A DNA stretch of 64,000 nt from Methanosphaera sp. ISO3-F5 (GTDB taxonomy: Archaea > Methanobacteriota > Methanobacteria > Methanobacteriales > Methanobacteriaceae): positions 1,955,426-2,019,425 of the forward strand of contig NZ_CP118753.2 in the NCBI RefSeq assembly GCF_034480035.2. The letters run 5' to 3'. Positions 1 through 10,294 of the stretch are shown one piece after another. Positions within the stretch are counted from its first letter, which is position 1. Each line of letters begins with the position of its first letter. The position numbers and the translations under genes are program-made. The notes beneath the pieces were generated by a model that made no database searches, was not told where the DNA came from, and saw only the letters and a list, made by a program, of their open reading frames with translations.

Positions 1-62
1 TTTTTCTCATTTAAAAATTTAGAGTCATAATCAAAATTGTATATAATTTTTTTTCTAGCCAT
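1..62 (-). CDS. Partial gene at the left edge, N-terminus only
   Basis: An ATG at 62-60 opens a minus-strand frame that stays open to the window edge. It encodes about 20 residues beginning MARKKIIYNFDYDSKF. A purine-rich GAGAG lies a few bases upstream. Too little is visible to assign a family. The start is plausible because the next 180 bp upstream hold no other gene. Confidence 0.45.
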   Translation of the reverse strand, partial: MARKKIIYNFDYDSKFLNEK

Positions 63-248
63 GATATCTCTCTTAATTATTCTCTACAATATGTACATAT
101 TCACCATATTTTACTTAAATTGATTATGTTGTTTTATAGTCTTTTGTTATAGGGTGTGGTTAATAATCTTTTTTTTTTATTGTTTGATTTTAACCGTTTA
201 TTATGTTATTGTCTATTTGTAGATAAGTAATATGTTATTATGTAGTTA

Positions 249-1088
249 TTAGTATAAATATTTACTTCTTATTATTACTGAGGGGATGTGTTTTACTTCC
301 TCGAGCATTTTATCTGATACTTCATTAAAATCTGCTTCAAATGTATCTGTCATATTATATATTGTTTCAAAAAAGTTGGACAAATTATTTTCTTGACATT
401 CCTCTGCAAGATTAGCATATTTGATGAGACTTTGTGCATCTTCCGTGAGTGTAGATGCAAGAGGAGTGGCACCAGCATACTCTGAAAAAAATCTTAAAAA
501 ATAACCGAAAACACCAGTATCATTAACAATCCCCTCCACAGACAATGGAATACTAGTAAACAACCGACCCCTAAAACAATACGTTGGATCAGTATCAATA
601 ACTAAAACATCAACATCAACACCAAACCTATCAAAAACCATACTCTTCACAAGATAAGCACTCTTAACAGGATCCCTAGGCAATAAAGAAACAAACTCAC
701 CAGGAACATTACTTAAATCAACACCAGCATCACCACTCGGCATCAAAGCATGCTTCAAACCAAAATTCCTCAAAATAAACTCCTTATGAACACGAGCCTC
801 AACAGGCATCTTCCTAAGATTACTGATAGTACGACTATTATAATTAAACAATGCCATAACATAACCCCAAAAAAACTTGCACCAAACCTCAGCAATCAAA
901 AAACCCATAATCCCATAATCATACCTGCTCTCATCAACAACACTACCCTCAAGAATAGAAATAGGAGTCTCACTAATAACTACAATATCACCATCAACGG
1001 CAACACCACCAATAGACTCCACTAACTTTTCATAACCTTCACCAATACGGATATAATCACAAAACACGGGAATGCACATAAAACTCAT
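249..1088 (-). CDS. F420-0:gamma-glutamyl ligase-like (CofE-like) protein
   Basis: About 279 residues resembling the CofE/FbiB ligase fold that adds glutamate to coenzyme F420-0. Visible motifs are GDIVVISETPIS near residue 35, the GVDLSNVPGE segment followed by LLPRDPVKSA near residues 123-145, and DVLVIDTDP near 160. The protein diverges from true CofE, so it may be a paralogue with another substrate. The start is uncertain: ATG at 1088 is used, TTG at 1097 and ATG at 1079 are alternatives, and no clear ribosome site is seen. The next gene upstream on the same strand is comA, 60 bp away, so both may serve coenzyme synthesis. The family is supported by motifs; the exact reaction is not known. 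Confidence 0.6.
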   Translation of the reverse strand: MSFMCIPVFCDYIRIGEGYEKLVESIGGVAVDGDIVVISETPISILEGSVVDESRYDYGIMGFLIAEVWCKFFWGYVMALFNYNSRTISNLRKMPVEARVHKEFILRNFGLKHALMPSGDAGVDLSNVPGEFVSLLPRDPVKSAYLVKSMVFDRFGVDVDVLVIDTDPTYCFRGRLFTSIPLSVEGIVNDTGVFGYFLRFFSEYAGATPLASTLTEDAQSLIKYANLAEECQENNLSNFFETIYNMTDTFEADFNEVSDKMLEEVKHIPSVIIRSKYLY

Positions 1089-1148
1089 AACAATCAATAC
1101 ACAAAAAAAAATATAATAATAAAAAAAAAATAGGCGTATAACCTAAGA

Positions 1149-1907
1149 TTAAACTTTTCCTAAAGTATCACCACGTAAACCCCGCCTAAGAGTCTCCAGG
1201 GAGATAACATCATTAGTATTAACATTACCAATATTAACATCATTACCAAGATTAAGAATTAAATCAATCTGCTGATTCTTATTAGGAGCCTCCCACATAA
1301 TACGGTCACCATCAACACTACCCGAAATCTCCTTCAAATCATCAAGACGAACATTACCCTTATCATCATAAATACCAATATTCTTACCACTTTCACGACC
1401 CTCAATAATAACCATATCAGAACCACTATCCAAATCAGCATTAATTAAACTAATACGGTCACCAGTAGAATACTCATGATCCTTCTCAGGATTCTTCTTA
1501 CCAATCTCACTCAGAGTAAAAAAACCCAAATCCTTAGCCATACCAATAAACTCACTTCTAACATCAGCAGGTATCACAGTAGAACCATCAGAAATCTCCA
1601 CAGCACTAAAACCAAGCCTATCAGCTTCACTAAAAAACTCATCAACACTATTCTTGGAATTAGCTAACTCAAATAATGTTCCACCAGTATAACTCTTAAT
1701 ACCATAAGAATCATATAATTCATTCTTCTGTTTAATTATACTGTCATCATACAATATGGAAGTACCCCAACCATACTTTATGAAATTAAAATAATCACCA
1801 TTTACTCTGAGAAAATCCTCAACATACTCCGGACCTAAACCCTTATCAATAACCATCGTGTCAGCGTCAATACTATCAAACTTGTCTAGAAAATTAAATG
1901 CTCTCAT
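1149..1907 (-). CDS. comA: Phosphosulfolactate synthase (coenzyme M biosynthesis)
   Basis: 252 residues, the normal ComA length. ComA joins sulfite to phosphoenolpyruvate, the first step of coenzyme M synthesis. Family marks are VIDKGLGP near residue 20, FIKYGWGTS near 43, GGTLFELA near 76, AVEISDGS near 102 and IIEGRESGKNIGIYD near 168, arranged as in the TIM-barrel family. The ATG at 1907 gives the expected N-terminus. It is read toward the CofE-like gene and away from ftsZ, so it probably has its own promoter in the gap at 1908-2313. Confidence 0.92.
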   Translation of the reverse strand: MRAFNFLDKFDSIDADTMVIDKGLGPEYVEDFLRVNGDYFNFIKYGWGTSILYDDSIIKQKNELYDSYGIKSYTGGTLFELANSKNSVDEFFSEADRLGFSAVEISDGSTVIPADVRSEFIGMAKDLGFFTLSEIGKKNPEKDHEYSTGDRISLINADLDSGSDMVIIEGRESGKNIGIYDDKGNVRLDDLKEISGSVDGDRIMWEAPNKNQQIDLILNLGNDVNIGNVNTNDVISLETLRRGLRGDTLGKV

Positions 1908-2120
1908 TATTATTCAGTCCTATATAATTCTAATTATATAATAATCTACATTTCAACAATATTATAATTTTCATAACACCTTAAATATATTATAGCAGAA
2001 GTAATCATACCCTAAAAAAAAGCAACTTTATATATTTTGTAAAACATAGAAATATAATAATATAAAGTTATTTAAGAAAAATGTTCTAAGATTAAATTAA
2101 AAAGTTAATCATATAAGCTA

Positions 2121-2250
2121 TTATTGACTAATATGTTTGTTATTGACTCAATTATTCCAAACATTAACATTTACCAAAAATAATGGTTATTCAATAATAA
2201 ATTAACTTTAATTTGATTTTTAAAAGATTAATTCAATAATGAACATACTA
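2121..2250. promoter_or_regulatory. Four TTATTGA boxes in the comA-ftsZ gap
   Basis: The 406-bp gap between comA and ftsZ is very AT-rich and holds four copies of one heptamer. TTATTGA occurs at 2121-2127 and 2140-2146 on plus, and its complement TCAATAA at 2191-2197 and 2233-2239. The first pair extends to a 9-bp direct repeat, the second to a 10-bp direct repeat, and 2129-2146 is an 18-base inverted match (15 identical) to 2233-2250. The last box ends about 75 bp before the ftsZ start. The arrangement suggests an operator or looped site; no family of binding protein is assigned. Confidence 0.4.
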
Positions 2251-2313
2251 ATAAATTATAATAACTACTAATAACTGTTATTAATCGCAATATACTAATA
2301 GTGAGGGTGTTAA

Positions 2314-3459
2314 GTGAAATCTCTAATTAACGATAGCTTAAAAGATTCAAAAGATAAAACTCCAGAAGTACCAGATCTTACTAATGCAAGTTTAGACGAC
2401 ATAAACGGAGAATTAGTTGACCTAATAAACCAAAGCAGAACAAAAATCTTTGTAATAGGTGCAGGTGGAGCAGGAAACAATACAATTTCAAGATTAGGTG
2501 AAATAGGAATCGAAGGTGCAGAAACAATATCCATAAACACAGATGCACAAGACCTATTCTTCTCAAAATCCAACGACAAAATACTAATAGGAAAAGAAAC
2601 CTGCCGCGGACTAGGAGCAGGAGGAATCCCTGACGTCGGAGAAGCAAGTGCAGAAGAAAGCGAAGAAGTAATCAAAAAGAAAATCGACGGAGCAGACATG
2701 GTATTCGTAACCTGTGGACTCGGGGGAGGAACAGGAACCGGATCAGCACCAGTAGTAAGTAGAATAGCACAAAAAGCTGGAGCACTAACAATAGCAGTAG
2801 TAACATTACCATTCAGTGCCGAAGGAATAAAAAGAAGAGAAAACGCTGAAAAAGGTCTTGAAAAACTACAAGAAGCAGCAGACACAGTACTCGTAATTCC
2901 AAACGACAAACTCCTAGAAGTAGCACCAAGCCTACCAATAAACAAAGCATTCATGGTATCAGATGAATTACTAGGAAGAGCAGTAAAAGGAATCACAGAA
3001 TTAATCACAAAACCAGGATTAATCAGTTTAGACTTCGCAGATATAAAAAGCGTAATGCAAAACAGTGGAATGGCAATGATTGGTATGGGTGAATCAGATA
3101 CTGGAGACAGAGCAATCGAATCCGTAAACGAAGCATTAAACAGCCCACTACTAGACCTAGACATATCCACAGCAAAAAGTGCACTTGTAAACATCAGTGG
3201 TAGCAGCGACCTAACACTCAACGAAGCAGAAAAAATTGTGCAAATTGTCGCAGACGAACTTGACCCAGAAGCAAACATCATATGGGGTACACAGATACAG
3301 GACGATCTTGCAAGCACAGTAAGAACAACCATTGTTGTTGCAGGAGTAACAGCACAAGGCATGCCTGGAGGCGACGATTCATACAAAGAAAGAACTCGTG
3401 GCGAAGAAACCTCAACACCTAGTGATGACCTCGAAGGATTCATAGATGACGTATTCTAA
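2314..3459 (+). CDS. ftsZ: Cell division GTPase FtsZ
   Basis: 381 residues. FtsZ is the tubulin-like GTPase that forms the cytokinetic ring. Visible are the N-terminal nucleotide motif [11 protein letters not shown] (residues 46-56), the tubulin signature GGGTGTGS (137-144) and PNDKLL further on. The synergy loop reads SLDFADIK, so Ser stands where many FtsZ proteins have Asn, while both acidic residues are kept. The first 42 residues are a charged linker. The start is GTG at 2314 behind GAGGGTG. FtsZ heads the common archaeal order ftsZ-secE-spt5-rpl11-rpl1-rpl10-rpl12. A T-rich stretch after the stop suggests separate termination. Confidence 0.97.
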   Translation: MKSLINDSLKDSKDKTPEVPDLTNASLDDINGELVDLINQSRTKIFVIGAGGAGNNTISRLGEIGIEGAETISINTDAQDLFFSKSNDKILIGKETCRGLGAGGIPDVGEASAEESEEVIKKKIDGADMVFVTCGLGGGTGTGSAPVVSRIAQKAGALTIAVVTLPFSAEGIKRRENAEKGLEKLQEAADTVLVIPNDKLLEVAPSLPINKAFMVSDELLGRAVKGITELITKPGLISLDFADIKSVMQNSGMAMIGMGESDTGDRAIESVNEALNSPLLDLDISTAKSALVNISGSSDLTLNEAEKIVQIVADELDPEANIIWGTQIQDDLASTVRTTIVVAGVTAQGMPGGDDSYKERTRGEETSTPSDDLEGFIDDVF

Positions 3460-3483
3460 CAATGATCATTAGGATACATCACT

Positions 3484-3506
3484 ATTTTTCAATTCTTTTT
3501 TTATTC
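3484..3506 (+). terminator. T-rich terminator after ftsZ
   Basis: A run of T-rich sequence starts about 25 bp after the ftsZ stop. Intrinsic termination in archaea typically uses such tracts without a required hairpin. Position and composition are the only evidence. Confidence 0.4.
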
Positions 3507-3639
3507 TCCATCAAACTTATTTTAAAAAAAATTACTCTAAAAACCAAAGCTTTATTAATACTAAAATAAATATATATATTTGATCCCTATCTTAGGTTTT
3601 AAATTTTCTCATTTTTGAAATTTTAATGCAGGTAGTAAT

Positions 3640-3825
3640 ATGAATATAAACAAAGAATCTATTAATGGTTTTTTAAAACAATGCGAAAGAGTACTAAGAG
3701 TCTCAAAAAAACCAGATGCTGAAGAATACAAAACCGTAGCAAAAGTAACGGGAATAGGAATCATCATCATCGGTGTAATAGGATTCATAATAGCTTTAAT
3801 ATCACAACTATTATTCTACTCTTAG
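3640..3825 (+). CDS. secE: Preprotein translocase subunit SecE (Sec61 gamma)
   Basis: 61 residues: an amphipathic N-terminal half (FLKQCERVLRVSKKPDAEEY) and one membrane helix at about residues 38-58. This matches the small single-span archaeal SecE, which clamps the SecY channel. The conserved KKPD..EY transition before the helix is present. It lies directly upstream of spt5, the usual archaeal order. Confidence 0.92.
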   Translation: MNINKESINGFLKQCERVLRVSKKPDAEEYKTVAKVTGIGIIIIGVIGFIIALISQLLFYS

Positions 3826-3938
3826 ATATTATTTAACAAACCATCCAAAAAATAAAAAAGAAAAACAAATATTATCTTTTAATATTTAGAAGAAGATAAG
3901 ATGAACACATCTTAAAATACAATGATGAAAGTGAAAAT

Positions 3939-4382
3939 ATGTTTTACGCAATGAGAGCAGCAATAGGACAAGAAAAAAATGTAGCCAGCCTACTAGCACA
4001 AAGTGTAAAGTACGAAGACCTCGGAATAAAAGCAATTTTATCACCCGAAGGAATGCAAGGATACATTTTTGTCGAATCCACAGAAACATTAGATATGAGG
4101 CATCCTGCACTTAAAGTTCCTAACTTGAGGGGTTTAGTCGAAGGTGACATGGCTTTTGAAGAGCTTCAAAAATTCTTGAACCCTGAACCAGCAATGTCCA
4201 ACATCCAAAAAGGAAGCATTGTAGAATTAACATCAGGACCATTCAAGGACGAAAAAGCAAAAGTAGTCAGAATAGACGAAACAAAAGAGGATGTTGTGCT
4301 CGAATTAATCGAAGCAGCAGTACCAATACCAGTTACCGTGAAGGGTGACCAAATCAGATTAATACAAAGGGAGGCTGAATAG
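3939..4382 (+). CDS. spt5: Transcription elongation factor Spt5 (NusG)
   Basis: 147 residues with an N-terminal NGN domain (about 1-85, including YIFVES near 42) and a C-terminal KOW domain starting at [15 protein letters not shown] (residue 91). Archaeal Spt5 pairs with Spt4 and keeps RNA polymerase processive; the KOW domain can contact ribosomes. The stop overlaps the GTG start of rpl11 by one base, so the two are translationally coupled. Confidence 0.95.
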   Translation: MFYAMRAAIGQEKNVASLLAQSVKYEDLGIKAILSPEGMQGYIFVESTETLDMRHPALKVPNLRGLVEGDMAFEELQKFLNPEPAMSNIQKGSIVELTSGPFKDEKAKVVRIDETKEDVVLELIEAAVPIPVTVKGDQIRLIQREAE

Positions 4383-4864
4383 TGGCTAGTCAAACTATTG
4401 AAATCCTAGTGGAAGGTGGAAAAGCCACACCAGGACCACCATTAGGTCCAGCTATAGGTCCATTAGGTATTAATATGATGCAAGTTGTTGAAGAAATCAA
4501 CAAAAAAACTGCTGATTTCAGCGGAATGAAAGTACCAGTCAAAATAACCGCAGACATGGATACAAAAGACTTCGAAATATCCATAGGTACACCACCAACC
4601 ACAGCACTAGTTATAGACGAACTAGGCATATCCGGTGGATCACACGAACCAGGTACAGAAGTAGCAGCTGATTTCACAGTTGAACAAGCATTTAAAGTTG
4701 CAAGAATGAAATTCGATGACTTACTTGCAAACGATTACAAACATGCAACTAAAGAAGTAGTCGGTACATGTGTAAGTATGGGAATTAACGTAGAAGGTAA
4801 AGACGGTCGTGAAACCCAAAAAGACATCGACAATGGTGACTATGACGACGTATTTAACCAATAA
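4382..4864 (+). CDS. rpl11: Large-subunit ribosomal protein uL11
   Basis: 160 residues. The N-terminal proline/glycine-rich motif [19 protein letters not shown] (about 18-36) is diagnostic of L11, which binds the GTPase-associated centre of 23S rRNA. The GTG start at 4382 overlaps the spt5 stop and a GGGAGGCTG ribosome site lies just upstream. The C-terminus is acidic. Confidence 0.96.
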   Translation: MASQTIEILVEGGKATPGPPLGPAIGPLGINMMQVVEEINKKTADFSGMKVPVKITADMDTKDFEISIGTPPTTALVIDELGISGGSHEPGTEVAADFTVEQAFKVARMKFDDLLANDYKHATKEVVGTCVSMGINVEGKDGRETQKDIDNGDYDDVFNQ

Positions 4865-5029
4865 ATACAATTCATAGAATCATGTTCTGTAACGTATTAA
4901 TTATTTAATGATATTAATCAATTAACGATTAGGCTTTAAATATAAAAATTTTATACAATGTACATGTTACATATTTATTACACGTTGAACTACGATTTAT
5001 ACCAAATCTAGTTCTTTGGAGGAAATTGA

Positions 5030-5668
5030 ATGACACAAGTTATTGAAGAAGCAGTGAAGAAGGTTTTAGAAGAATCAAAACCGAGAAACTTCACACAGTC
5101 TATTGATGTGGTCATAACCATCAACGATTTAGACGTAAACAAACCAGAAAACCGTTTAGATGAAGAAGTGCTTCTCCCTAATGGACGTGGAAAAGATGTT
5201 AAAATTGCATTTATTGCTGAAGGTGAATTAGCATACCAAGCTGAACAAGCAGGTGCAGATTTAGTAATAAACAAAGAACAATTAGAAGCTTACGGTAAAA
5301 ACCGTGCAGAAGCTAAAAAAGTTGCAAACTCCTACGACTTCTTTGTTGCACAATCTGACTTAATGCCAACAGTAGGTAGATTCTTAGGACCAGTATTAGG
5401 ACCAAGGAAAAAAATGCCAAAACCTATACCAGCAAGTGCAAATCCTGAAGTTATATTAGGAAGATTAAAAAGCACAGTAAAAGTAAGAGTGAAAGACCAA
5501 CCTATTGTACAATCTATTGTAGGATCCGAAGATATGACTGAAGCACAAATTGCTGAAAACGTGGATGCTATATTAGATGTACTTGATCGTAACCTTGAAA
5601 AAGGTCAAAAACAGATCAAGGCTTTATACATAAAAACAACAATGGGACCTGTAACGAGGGTGATCTAG
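5030..5668 (+). CDS. rpl1: Large-subunit ribosomal protein uL1
   Basis: 212 residues, the usual archaeal length. Motifs include [17 protein letters not shown] near 25, [20 protein letters not shown] near 108-126 and [10 protein letters not shown] near 150. L1 forms the mobile stalk at the E site. It follows a 165-bp gap with an AT-rich promoter region and a GGAGG site at 5019-5023. In other methanogens L1 represses its own operon by binding the mRNA; no such hairpin was identified here. It abuts rpl10 with no spacer. Confidence 0.96.
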   Translation: MTQVIEEAVKKVLEESKPRNFTQSIDVVITINDLDVNKPENRLDEEVLLPNGRGKDVKIAFIAEGELAYQAEQAGADLVINKEQLEAYGKNRAEAKKVANSYDFFVAQSDLMPTVGRFLGPVLGPRKKMPKPIPASANPEVILGRLKSTVKVRVKDQPIVQSIVGSEDMTEAQIAENVDAILDVLDRNLEKGQKQIKALYIKTTMGPVTRVI

Positions 5669-6661
5669 ATGCCACATGTTGCAGATTGGAAAAAAGAAAA
5701 AGTAGCTGAACTAGAAGAGTTAACTAATAATAATGAAATAATCGGTATTGTAAACTTAGCTGACATCCCAGCACGTCAATTACAAACCATGAGAAAATCT
5801 TTAGGAGACAAAGCAATCCTAAAAATGTCTCGTAAAAACTTCATTAAAATCGCATTAGATAACGCTAACAAAAATGTTGAAGGTTTAGCAGATTACCTTG
5901 AAGGTCAACCAGCAATGGTCTTCACAGAAATGAATCCTTTCAAACTATTTAAAATCTTAGAAGATAGTAAAACGGAAGCTCCAGCAAAAGCTGGTGCTAT
6001 CGCTCCAGCTGATATTGTAGTTCCAGCAGGAGATACATCTTTCCCACCAGGACCTATCCTCGGTGAATTACAACAAGCAGGAATACCTGCAAAAATTGAC
6101 AAAGGTTCAATTGTAGTTCAAGAAGATGCAACAGTTGTAAAAGAAGGAGAAGAAGTTCCTAAAAAAGTAGCAGATGTTTTATCTAAACTTGAAATTCATC
6201 CAATGGAAGTAGGTATGGACTTACTAGCAGTTTGGGAAGGAGACACAATATATACTGCAGATGTGCTAAAAATTGATGAAGAAGAAACCATTCAATCAAT
6301 TCAAACCGCATATCAAAATGCTATTAACTTATCAGTTAATGCAGGTATAGCAAACAGCGAATCTGCTCCATTACTCATACAGAAAGCAGCAAATGAAGCA
6401 ATGAACTTAGCTGTAAATGCTAATATATTAACTTCTGAAACAACTGATAAAATATTATCTAAAGCATATGCTCAAATGTTAGCAGTAGCATCATTATTAT
6501 CAAGTGATGCATTAGACGATGAATTAAGTGAAAAACTTAACTCAGTCCCTGCACAAGCAGCACCTGCAGATAATACAGAAGAACCTGAAGAAGAAGAACC
6601 TGAAGAAGAAGAGGAAGAAGAAGTATCTGCAGCAGCAGGTCTTGGAGCTCTATTCGGATAG
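5669..6661 (+). CDS. rpl10: Large-subunit ribosomal protein uL10 (P0)
   Basis: 330 residues: an rRNA-binding N-terminal domain, the archaeal insertion, helical binding sites for L12 dimers near 205-290, and a Glu-rich tail. The tail ends [10 protein letters not shown], the same ending as L12 in the next gene, as is normal for archaeal P0/P1 pairs that recruit translation factors. The ATG follows the rpl1 stop directly. Confidence 0.96.
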   Translation: MPHVADWKKEKVAELEELTNNNEIIGIVNLADIPARQLQTMRKSLGDKAILKMSRKNFIKIALDNANKNVEGLADYLEGQPAMVFTEMNPFKLFKILEDSKTEAPAKAGAIAPADIVVPAGDTSFPPGPILGELQQAGIPAKIDKGSIVVQEDATVVKEGEEVPKKVADVLSKLEIHPMEVGMDLLAVWEGDTIYTADVLKIDEEETIQSIQTAYQNAINLSVNAGIANSESAPLLIQKAANEAMNLAVNANILTSETTDKILSKAYAQMLAVASLLSSDALDDELSEKLNSVPAQAAPADNTEEPEEEEPEEEEEEEVSAAAGLGALFG

Positions 6662-6791
6662 ACTCTTAAGGTACTAGTAAAGGAAAAATTTCAAATCTTA
6701 ATAGCAAATTAAGATTCATTAACAAAGATATAAAAGAAAATAATTGTATTAATTACAATAAACATAATATAAAATTAAAAGGTGTATTAAC

Positions 6792-7097
6792 ATGGAATAC
6801 GTATACGCAGCATTATTATTAAACGCAGCAGAAAAAGAAATTAACGAAGAAAACGTAGCAGCTATCTTATCAGCAGCTGGAGTAGACGCAGACGATGCAA
6901 GAATCAAAGCATTAATCGCATCATTAGAAGATGTAGATATTGAAGAAGCAATCGCAACCGCAGCAGTAGCAGCAGCACCAGCAGCAGCTGCAGCACCAGC
7001 AGCAGAAGCAGCTGAAGAAGAACCAGAAGAAGAAGAGGAAGAAGAAGAAGCAGAAGAAGAAGCTGCAGCAGCAGGTTTAGGTGCTTTATTCGGATAA
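6792..7097 (+). CDS. rpl12: Ribosomal stalk protein P1 (archaeal L12)
   Basis: 101 residues: an N-terminal dimerisation domain beginning [20 protein letters not shown], an Ala-rich hinge near 60-75, a run of glutamates and the terminal [12 protein letters not shown] 130-bp gap after rpl10 is AT-rich and could hold an extra promoter, consistent with the higher copy number of L12. GGTG stands 8 bases before the ATG. Confidence 0.95.
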   Translation: MEYVYAALLLNAAEKEINEENVAAILSAAGVDADDARIKALIASLEDVDIEEAIATAAVAAAPAAAAAPAAEAAEEEPEEEEEEEEAEEEAAAAGLGALFG

Positions 7098-7108
7098 GTA
7101 AATTATCC

Positions 7109-7135
7109 AAACCCTTTTCTTTTTATCTTTTAAAT
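7109..7135 (+). terminator. T-rich terminator of the ribosomal protein operon
   Basis: CCC followed by a T-rich run lies 10-35 bp after the rpl12 stop. It is the last gene of the group and the next 430 bp contain no gene, which fits termination here. Confidence 0.45.
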
Positions 7136-7571
7136 AAATTAACCACCCAATAAAATAATAATCATTTTTTTTACCAAATAAAAAATATTTATAACAAATA
7201 CTCAAATATATTCCTATTTTGTTCTAGGATCCTGTTTTATCTCATTCAACTTTAATCTTCTTTTTAATATTAAATAGTAATATTAAAAATATTCATCTAA
7301 TTAATTAAGTTTATTAGCATCTAATTATAAAGCTTTTAAATCATATTAAATCAATATGCTTTTTTTAAACTTATGAACACTAAATTTAATACATATAATA
7401 AATAAAATAGTATTGTTCATGAAATCTTTTAATTAGAGCAAATTTATTTATAATTTATATAATTATTTCTAAAAAAAATATTAAGGTAATTATTTCATTT
7501 TTTATAAATTAAAAAAAATAATCAATTCATGGAATTTATGTGAACTAAAAGAAAAATAGGAGGAAAAATAG
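7136..7571. other. AT-rich gene-free stretch before the adhesin gene
   Basis: About 435 bp at very low GC with many A and T runs. No reading frame, RNA gene or clear inverted repeat was found. The distal part presumably holds the promoter of the adhesin-like gene; a strong AGGAGG stands at 7559-7564 just before its GTG start. Confidence 0.5.
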
Positions 7572-8049
7572 GTGACACACAAGAAAATATTTCTTATGAT
7601 ATTAATTATCACAATCATATCAAGTATTGGTATAGTAAGTGCTACAGACATATCTGATAACGACACCACAACAATCTCGGATCAAACAACACATACCACT
7701 GAAAACACTATAGAAACACCAGCAAAAACAATAAACAAGAACACGCAAACAAGCACAAAACAAGCAACACAAACAGTCACAAACTACCAGGAATTATATG
7801 ATAACTTGACAAGCCAAACGGCTGAAGAAGACACCACAATCACACTTGGTGGTGAAGAAGAAACATACACAATCACTAACACAATAACAGTTAGTGAAAC
7901 AATAAAAAACCTCATAATAGAGGGTAATGGAAAAACTATTGATGGAAATAATAAGTTTCAGTTCATAAATATAAAGCATCCATCAAACATTATAATTAAT
8001 AATTTAACTGTAACTAGATGTAATTCATCAGGTATTTATGGTGGAGCTA
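7572..8049 (+). CDS. Adhesin-like surface protein, exon 1
   Basis: The 5' part (478 nt) of a giant adhesin-like gene. It begins with GTG behind AGGAGG and encodes a signal peptide (MTHKKIFLMILIITIISS, cleavage probably after VSA near residue 25), a Thr-rich linker, and the first turns of a parallel beta-helix. It ends with the first base of a codon in the recurring motif YGGA, exactly where the group II intron begins. Read on through the intron it would stop at 8081. Joined to 10336-16034 it continues in frame as GGA-IFQKDGNLTINN, which matches the repeats downstream. The product is expected to be exported; its ligand is unknown. Confidence 0.85.
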
Positions 8050-8656
8050 GTGCGACAAGCAATTCTCTTTCCCTTTTATAATCAGTATAATACAATTATA
8101 CGTTGTATTATTAGCCTAGTTATGTGGGCTATTCTCGCCCGAAACTGCATCAACTGGCAACGGATGATGTGGGTTGCATGAGGGTAAACGCCTAATCACA
8201 CTCCTAATATCCATGGATGTGTGGGCTAGAGAAAGACTAATATTGGCTAATGATGAATGAACTCTTATAAGCGTCGTAACCATAGGCAGTGGGGAAGGAT
8301 ATTACATTACCCATTGTTTTGCAAGCAGGCAATGCATACTTTGCTCATATGCATTTAGCATAACCCATAGGCTTGTCGGCGTAATGGGAGAGCCTAAGTT
8401 AGTCGTAACTGAAAGAAGAGAAACTTGGTAAGCCCTACTTTGACCCACAATTAAGTGTGTGTGGGGGGACTACGGTGTGAACCGGTGTTCCTAAACCTAG
8501 TAGGGTAAGGGATGCTAAGAAAGCTAATGACCACATTAGTCGTTAAGACAGTAGGAAATTAAAGGGATATAATAACTACGTGGTATATGCTGACTTTAGC
8601 AGGTGTATATAACACAGGTAACTATATCAATTATAACTATAGAGGTGTAAAACTTT

Positions 8657-10213
8657 ATGTCGAAGGATGTTTATGCAGATTTGAGCCAAAATTGTATTTT
8701 GGAGGATGCTAAACAGAAAGAGTCCGATTATACTAGCGAATGGAATTCTATTCCATGGCAGAAGATTGAACGGAGCATTTATAAGTTACAATGTGATATA
8801 GCTTGTGCCGAAATCAGAAAAGAATATAGTAAAGCCAAACAATTACAAAGATTATTGTTAAATAAGGATTCCACAATTCTGTATGGTATTCGAAGGGCTA
8901 CCATTTTAAATAGTGGCCGTAGAACACCTGGAATTGATGGGATGGTGCTTAGGTCTCATCCTGAGAGAATGGCTTTATACTATAAGCTTAAATCTATGAA
9001 ATTAAAGGAATATGAACCTTTACCAGTGCGTAGGGTTTATATTCGTAAATCAAATGGTAAAATGCGACCGTTGGGTATACCGACCATTATTGATCGTGTG
9101 TATCAGACTGTCGTTAATCTTGCCCTTGAACCACGTGTAGAGGTGGGTTTTGAACCAACAAGTTATGGTTTTAGACCAATGCGCAATGCAGGACATGCAA
9201 TCGCACGCATACACCACTTCACAAAAAGAGGTAATCGGTCTTGGGTATTTGAAGGTGATTTCAAGTCATGTTTTGATACTCTTGACCATGACTGGATATT
9301 AAAGCAGTTGGGTAATTTCCCTGCTAAGAATATCATAGGTAAATGGCTTAAAGCAGGTTATGTACATAATGACATGTTTGATTTAACCGATATGGGTACG
9401 CCACAAGGTGGAATAATCTCGCCAACACTGGCAAATATAGCCCTAACGGGACTAGATGAAGCATTAGGAGTAACCTACAAGAAAGTAAAAGCTAGAAATA
9501 CAGTTACTTATAGTAATCAGTCAAGATATGCTATGATACGATATGCAGACGATTTTGTAGTACTATGTAGAACAAAAGAAGATGCAGAAGAAGTATACTC
9601 TTTGATTGAACCATACCTCAAAGAACGTGGTCTTAAATTAGCAGAGGATAAAACACATATAACACCATTAAATAAGGGTTTTGATTTTCTCGGATTTAAC
9701 ATCAGAGAATACCCAACACAAAATGGTATTAAAGTGCTTATTAAACCTGCTAAGGACAGGATTAAAAGGCTTAAAAGTAAGATACGAGAATTGTTTCTAA
9801 AATATCGTAGTAGTGGAAACATTGACGAGCTAATTGGAAAACTGAACAGTCTAATAATCGGCACTGCCAATTACTGGAAACAAGCAGTAGCCCAAAAAGC
9901 GTTCAATGACATTGATGACTACGTTTGGAAATTAACGTATCGATATCTTCGTAGACAACATCCTAACAAGTCATGGGATTGGATTAGAGATAGGTACTTC
10001 AAAGAAGATTATTATCATAAACATGATGATAATTATATACTTACTAGTCCAGAAAATCCTAGCATACAACTTGTTAAGATGAAATGGGTGCATATACACT
10101 ATGCACACATAATTAAATACAATTGCAATCCTTATGACCCTGAATATAAGGATTACATAAGGAAAGCTTTTAAGAAAACACCGTTTGAATGTCTTTACAA
10201 CAAAGGCAATTAA
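8657..10213 (+). CDS. ltrA: Group II intron reverse transcriptase/maturase, no endonuclease
   Basis: 518 residues lying in intron domain IV. The N-terminal WNSIPWQKIERSIYKLQ segment and GRRTPGIDG open the reverse transcriptase. Block motifs include RPLGIPTIIDRVYQ near 136, FEGDFKSCFDTLDHDWI near 196, GTPQGGIISP near 249 and the catalytic YADD at 296-299, followed by FDFLGFNIREYP. The maturase (X) domain contains NYWKQAVAQKAFNDIDDYVW. The protein stops soon after NPYDPEYKDYIRKA, where many relatives continue into a DNA-binding region and a zinc-binding HNH nuclease, so second-strand cleavage activity appears absent. GAGGTG stands upstream of the ATG. Confidence 0.95.
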   Translation: MSKDVYADLSQNCILEDAKQKESDYTSEWNSIPWQKIERSIYKLQCDIACAEIRKEYSKAKQLQRLLLNKDSTILYGIRRATILNSGRRTPGIDGMVLRSHPERMALYYKLKSMKLKEYEPLPVRRVYIRKSNGKMRPLGIPTIIDRVYQTVVNLALEPRVEVGFEPTSYGFRPMRNAGHAIARIHHFTKRGNRSWVFEGDFKSCFDTLDHDWILKQLGNFPAKNIIGKWLKAGYVHNDMFDLTDMGTPQGGIISPTLANIALTGLDEALGVTYKKVKARNTVTYSNQSRYAMIRYADDFVVLCRTKEDAEEVYSLIEPYLKERGLKLAEDKTHITPLNKGFDFLGFNIREYPTQNGIKVLIKPAKDRIKRLKSKIRELFLKYRSSGNIDELIGKLNSLIIGTANYWKQAVAQKAFNDIDDYVWKLTYRYLRRQHPNKSWDWIRDRYFKEDYYHKHDDNYILTSPENPSIQLVKMKWVHIHYAHIIKYNCNPYDPEYKDYIRKAFKKTPFECLYNKGN

Positions 10214-10260
10214 TAAAATAACATGGATTTATAATTGATTTCGAGATAAAGAATACGCTT

Positions 10261-10294
10261 GAGCCGTATGTCTTGAAAGGGACACGTACGGTTC
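10261..10294 (+). ncRNA. Group II intron domain V hairpin
   Basis: A 34-nt segment starting GAGCCGTATG, with a GAAA loop and closing CGTACGGTTC, folds as the canonical catalytic domain V hairpin. A shorter domain VI helix follows at about 10299-10325 before the 3' splice site. Confidence 0.92.

Noticed and set aside
2310-3443. A 377-residue open frame antisense to ftsZ
   Set aside because: It is Ser/Pro/Leu-rich, has no family features and mirrors the codon pattern of ftsZ, which is certain on the other strand.
6904-7110. Leucine-rich frame antisense to rpl12
   Set aside because: It is the complement of the Ala/Glu repeat of L12 and not a membrane protein.
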